The notes under the pieces are model-generated. The model was given only the letters and a program-made list of their open reading frames with translations. It did not search any database and had not been told where the DNA came from. From the NCBI GenBank assembly GCA_016282555.1, contig JAEEKU010000069.1, positions 1-8,908 on the forward strand: a stretch of DNA of 8,908 bases. Reading direction: 5' to 3'. The DNA is from Methanomassiliicoccaceae archaeon. GTDB lineage: Archaea > Thermoplasmatota > Thermoplasmata > Methanomassiliicoccales > Methanomethylophilaceae. A program made the position numbers and the translations under genes. How positions within the stretch are numbered: position 1 is the stretch's first letter; every line of letters begins with the position of its first letter. Of this stretch, positions 6,146 through 8,908 are shown piece after piece.

Positions 6146-7302
6146 AGAAAAAGGCCGTGCTGACGCTGGGAGGCGGAGTGAGGATTCCTGACGGATTCGT
6201 CATGCCGTTCCGCATCTCGCACTCCACCGCGGGCCCCGGAGCGGGTTTCGGTTCCGCGGTCTTCGCGTTCGGAAAATTCAGAGTTAAAAAGGCGATTTCG
6301 TACACAGCGGGAGAATTCGAGCTCGTCCCCTCCGGAGACGGGTACAGGCTGGACCGCGGAGGCAGACCTTTTCTGGATGACGTGAGGATAGAGCCCGTGG
6401 TCCGCCACAGCCCCGAACAGGCTTTCTTCAACCTCGATCCCAGATGCATGTTCAGATGCGCCTACTGCAATTCTCCCAGGCTCGATCCTTCGGAAGACAA
6501 GCATCTCTCCGTCGGCAAAGTTCTTGAAATGATCCGCGAATCGATGCAGGAATACGATGTCAGATGCGTATCGTTCACCAGCGGAGTCGTCGGAAGCATA
6601 GATGAAACGGTCGGCAGAATAGCCGATGCGGTAAGGGCCGTCAGGACGGAATACCCGTACATGAGAATAGGCGTCGAGCCCTACGTCTCCTGCAGGAAAC
6701 AGATCGAACTGCTCAGAAATTCCGGCGCGGACGAAATTAAAATCAATCTGGAAACGCCTGACAGGGACATATTCGCAAAAGTGTGCCCCGATCTCGACTT
6801 CGATGGAATCTGGAGTCTTCTCCGCGACGCATCGGAGATATTCGGAAGATGGAACGTGATATCCAACATCATTTACGGAATGGGGGAGAGCGACGAACTT
6901 CTGGAGCGGACCATGGACAGAATGTGCTCCATGGGCGTGATCCCCGGGCTCAGGGCGCTCAGGCTCAACACGATAAACATCGGCAACATGGAGAATGCCG
7001 TAGGCGTTCTGGACAGAGTTTCTCCCGAGAGGGCGATCGGACTGGCCGAAATCCAGAAGAGATGTCTGGAAAAATACGGACTGAGCCATATGCCGAGCAG
7101 AACCATGTGCATGGAATGCGGATGCTGCGATCTGATCCCGTTCAGAGATTTCCGATTCTCCTCCTGGCGTCTTCCAGAAGCTGGCAGGATTTGCATGTGC
7201 CCCCTACCGAAGGCTCCCCGCATTCGCAGATTCTCAGACTGGCGGGAGGGAATCCGCTGTAAAGCATCGGGCGCAAAGTGTCGTATGACGATAAAATGCT
7301 GA
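6130..7302 (+). CDS. radical SAM protein, BioB-like core, function unassigned
   Basis: 390 residues as read. The [4Fe-4S]/SAM motif is CMFRCAYC (Cys106, Cys110, Cys113). The core continues with VSFTSGVVGS at 147-156 (a GGE-like SAM-binding position), GVEPYVS at 181-187, DEIKINLETPDRDIF at 201-215 and NIIYGMGESDE at 247-257, a layout reminiscent of biotin synthase and other sulfur-inserting or methylating radical SAM enzymes. Two parts lie outside the core: about 95 N-terminal residues (KAVLTLGGGVRIPDGF, STAGPGAGFGS) and a C-terminal cysteine cluster MCMECGCC (Cys327, 330, 332, 333) that could hold a second iron-sulfur cluster. Residues from about 338 on are read antisense through the ttuA 3' end and look non-native, so the true C-terminus may be near residue 341. 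The ATG lies inside the cysS 3' end with no ribosome binding site, which suggests coupled translation. I do not know its substrate; an archaeal lipoyl-synthase-like or tRNA-modification role are both guesses. Confidence 0.85.
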   Translation: MEEDLKKKAVLTLGGGVRIPDGFVMPFRISHSTAGPGAGFGSAVFAFGKFRVKKAISYTAGEFELVPSGDGYRLDRGGRPFLDDVRIEPVVRHSPEQAFFNLDPRCMFRCAYCNSPRLDPSEDKHLSVGKVLEMIRESMQEYDVRCVSFTSGVVGSIDETVGRIADAVRAVRTEYPYMRIGVEPYVSCRKQIELLRNSGADEIKINLETPDRDIFAKVCPDLDFDGIWSLLRDASEIFGRWNVISNIIYGMGESDELLERTMDRMCSMGVIPGLRALRLNTINIGNMENAVGVLDRVSPERAIGLAEIQKRCLEKYGLSHMPSRTMCMECGCCDLIPFRDFRFSSWRLPEAGRICMCPLPKAPRIRRFSDWREGIRCKASGAKCRMTIKC

Positions 7303-8062
7303 ATCTGGAACCGGGAGAGCGCTCCTCCAGTTCATCGACGACGTCCCTGTACTGATTCCTGAGAGCCTCTTTCCAGTACGGGCATTCCCCGTCCCAGAAT
7401 TCCGTTCCGGATACCAAGGCATACAGAAGGGTTTCCTTCTCCGGAATAGTTCTGAGCGGAAGAAATCTGGGAACCAGCCCCGGCTGGACCTTCTCGTGAG
7501 GCCCGAGTCTGGCCAGACGCTCTATGTCGCCCCTCACGAAATTCATCATCACGGACTGGACAGTGTCATCCAGATTGTGTCCGGTCGCCAGATACCTGGC
7601 CCCGATTTTCCTGGCTTCGTCGTTCATGAGCCTGCGCCTGAACACTCCGCAGTAGGTGCAAGGGCTGGATTCTCCGGAGACGGGAGCGATTCTGTCCATG
7701 TCCACGCCCAGTTCGAAAAAGGATCTGAGATGGAAAGGAATGCTGTTCTCCGAACAGAACCTGCGTACGATGTCTACGCTGGGAGGCCGGTATCCCTCGA
7801 TCCCCTCATCGATCGTCACGGCATGAATCTCTATGCCGTTTCTGGGACCGAACACCGAAGAGAGCATCTTCAAAGCTACCATGCTGTCCTTGCCCCCCGA
7901 GACGGCGACGGCTATCTTATCGCCTGGATATACGCGGATCTGCCTGCGGATCTCCTTCTTTACTCTTTTTTCCACATATCTCATGAAGTGGTATGCGCAC
8001 AGATGCGTGCCGTTGTACCTGATGAATGTCACCGCATCGTTGCGGCAGAGATCGCACTTCAT
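7142..8062 (-). CDS. ttuA: tRNA 2-thiouridine synthesis protein, TtuA/NcsA family
   Basis: 306 residues, the normal length. It adenylates uridine in tRNA (U54 for TtuA, wobble U34 for NcsA-type members) and inserts sulfur, using a sulfur-carrier protein or sulfide. Order of features: N-terminal zinc finger (Cys3, Cys6, Cys22, His25), PP-loop SGGKDS at 55-60, the catalytic iron-sulfur cysteines Cys135 and Cys138 (SPCTYCG) and Cys227 (DGECPYW), ATGHNLDDTVQS at 159-170, and a C-terminal zinc finger (Cys279, Cys281, Cys290, Cys293). Which position is thiolated cannot be decided here. The ATG at 8062 follows a weak GGGGA. It lies at the 3' end of orc1/cdc6, where the expected junction is ATGA. The last 161 bases overlap the convergent radical SAM frame; the zinc finger shows that the ttuA frame is the authentic one there. 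Confidence 0.95.
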   Translation of the reverse strand: MKCDLCRNDAVTFIRYNGTHLCAYHFMRYVEKRVKKEIRRQIRVYPGDKIAVAVSGGKDSMVALKMLSSVFGPRNGIEIHAVTIDEGIEGYRPPSVDIVRRFCSENSIPFHLRSFFELGVDMDRIAPVSGESSPCTYCGVFRRRLMNDEARKIGARYLATGHNLDDTVQSVMMNFVRGDIERLARLGPHEKVQPGLVPRFLPLRTIPEKETLLYALVSGTEFWDGECPYWKEALRNQYRDVVDELEERSPGSRFSILSSYDTLRPMLYSGFPPASLRICECGEPSVGGTCKSCQLLEDARRRIGNL

Positions 8063-8908
8063 CTGATTCCCCGAGTATGCTTTCGATCTTCTTCGATAAA
8101 CCGGATGCCGGAATGTCGGGAAGAGATATCAGCGTTTTTCTTCCGTTGGAATCGTTGTACACCGCGGTCGTCAGTATCCCGGTCTTCGCGATATCCTGAA
8201 TGAAATTCCAGAACTGGGTATGCTGTCTCGGCTTTTCGCCGAACTCCTCGCATACTACCGCATAGGTTTTTTCAGCGGCGGTTATGCTGACGGACTGGTT
8301 ATTTTTTATTGTTCTCGAAACCGACAAAAGAACCAGAAGCCGGCTGCGATCCAGAGTCCTGAGCTTCTGTTCCGACATATTCGAAAAGATGCGGCCGCTG
8401 ACGGCGCGTACGTTATCCAGCATTATTTCGGAGTAATTGAGGATTTCAGCATCGATCGCGGACTTTTCGAGATATTCCAAAGCTATTCTCGCGTCTCCGG
8501 AATCGGAAGAATACTCCGCCATTATATCGATGATCTCATCGCTTATGCTTCCCGGGACCAGCCCCTCCCGGGCTCTCTGGGAAATGATTCTGGAAAGGGA
8601 TTCTTTGCTGTACTTTTCAAAAACCACCGCATTCGCCACGCGGAAAGACGAGAGCGAAGCGTCATCGAGAACGTCGGCCAGCGGTTTCGAGGATATGAGA
8701 ATAAGCGACAGAGAGACGCCGTTCGTGAAACCCTCGTCTGCGAAACGGGTGATCTGATAAACGAGATCTTTCGCATAACTGAGAAACCTGTCCACCTCGT
8801 CCAGGACTAAAACGGCGTTTCTTCCCGCGCGCTGGACATTAGTTTTGAACGCGCGCCACATCTGATCCGGCGAAAAACCTCTTTCCGGGAAGTTTTTATC
8901 GAAATGCC
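7917..8908 (-). CDS. cdc6: Orc1/Cdc6 replication initiator, 5' part outside window, probable 3' frameshift
   Basis: C-terminal part of an Orc1/Cdc6-type AAA+ protein; the frame is open through the right edge, so the start and Walker A lie outside. The visible part begins within FPERGFSPDQMWRAF and has Walker B VLVLDEVD, a degenerate sensor-1 stretch ILISSKPLADVLDD, sensor 2 GDARIALEYL and a C-terminal winged helix (RQHTQFWNFIQDIAKTGI, a wing with NGRKTLISLPDIP). Such proteins bind origin repeats and load MCM. The family normally ends just after SKKIESILG. Here the frame runs on for 48 residues (from about 8063 to 7917) through the ttuA coding sequence with no family resemblance. One extra G in the G4 tract at 8069-8072 would give ILGGIR and a stop overlapping the ttuA ATG, so the authentic end is probably at 8059. 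It may be one of several paralogues. Confidence 0.9.
   Translation of the reverse strand, partial: HFDKNFPERGFSPDQMWRAFKTNVQRAGRNAVLVLDEVDRFLSYAKDLVYQITRFADEGFTNGVSLSLILISSKPLADVLDDASLSSFRVANAVVFEKYSKESLSRIISQRAREGLVPGSISDEIIDIMAEYSSDSGDARIALEYLEKSAIDAEILNYSEIMLDNVRAVSGRIFSNMSEQKLRTLDRSRLLVLLSVSRTIKNNQSVSITAAEKTYAVVCEEFGEKPRQHTQFWNFIQDIAKTGILTTAVYNDSNGRKTLISLPDIPASGLSKKIESILGESDEVRSLPQRCGDIHQVQRHASVRIPLHEICGKKSKEGDPQADPRISRR

Noticed and set aside
6058..7089. Long open frame on the minus strand opposite the radical SAM gene (343 codons)
   Set aside because: It has no recognisable domain and is antisense to a clear radical SAM core; long antisense frames are expected with this codon usage.
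7496..8203. Plus-strand open frame opposite ttuA and the end of cdc6
   Set aside because: It is antisense to well-supported PP-loop and zinc-finger coding sequence and has no recognisable domain or ribosome binding site.

Overview
The window looks archaeal, most likely from a methanogen-like euryarchaeon of the Thermoplasmatota (Methanomassiliicoccales-like). The direct evidence is an Orc1/Cdc6 initiator at the right edge, an archaeal TtuA/NcsA-type tRNA thiolase, TATA boxes of the form TTTAAATA, a cysS start that looks leaderless, and anaerobic-type corrinoid genes. The exact lineage is inferred from gene combination and style, not from a database match. Coding is dense. The only stretch over 300 bases without a gene is the AT-rich divergent promoter region at about 841-1180.

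Layout. (1) Positions 1-840, minus strand: an XRE-cupin regulator followed nine bases later by the start of a FadD-like AMP-forming acyl-CoA synthetase that runs off the left edge. (2) Positions 841-1180: two outward-facing promoters, each with a TATA box about 33 bases before the start codon, plus an unassigned third TATA box. (3) Positions 1181-1588, plus strand: a single-domain universal stress protein, ending in a hairpin shared with the convergent operon. (4) Positions 1626-4625, minus strand: four genes in the order flavin reductase, alpha/beta hydrolase, cbiH, cbiL. The last two overlap by ATGA and encode two consecutive-stage methyltransferases of corrin ring synthesis. (5) Positions 4700-7302, plus strand: cysS, then a radical SAM protein whose start overlaps the cysS stop. 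(6) Positions 7142-8908, minus strand: orc1/cdc6 (5' end outside the window), then ttuA, convergent with and overlapping the radical SAM gene.

Functional picture. Corrinoid synthesis (CbiL, CbiH) fits an organism that depends on corrinoid methyltransferases. CysS and TtuA both act on tRNA, and the radical SAM protein lies between them with no assigned substrate. The XRE-cupin/acyl-CoA synthetase pair looks like a regulator with its target.

Most of the window is ordinary housekeeping, and I do not see a clear new multi-gene system. The points most worth a second look are: the orc1 3' end, which appears one G short of a clean ATGA junction with ttuA; the 53-residue tail of the radical SAM protein read antisense through the ttuA zinc-finger region; the unassigned radical SAM protein itself; and the unusual sensor-1/arginine-finger region of the Orc1/Cdc6 protein.
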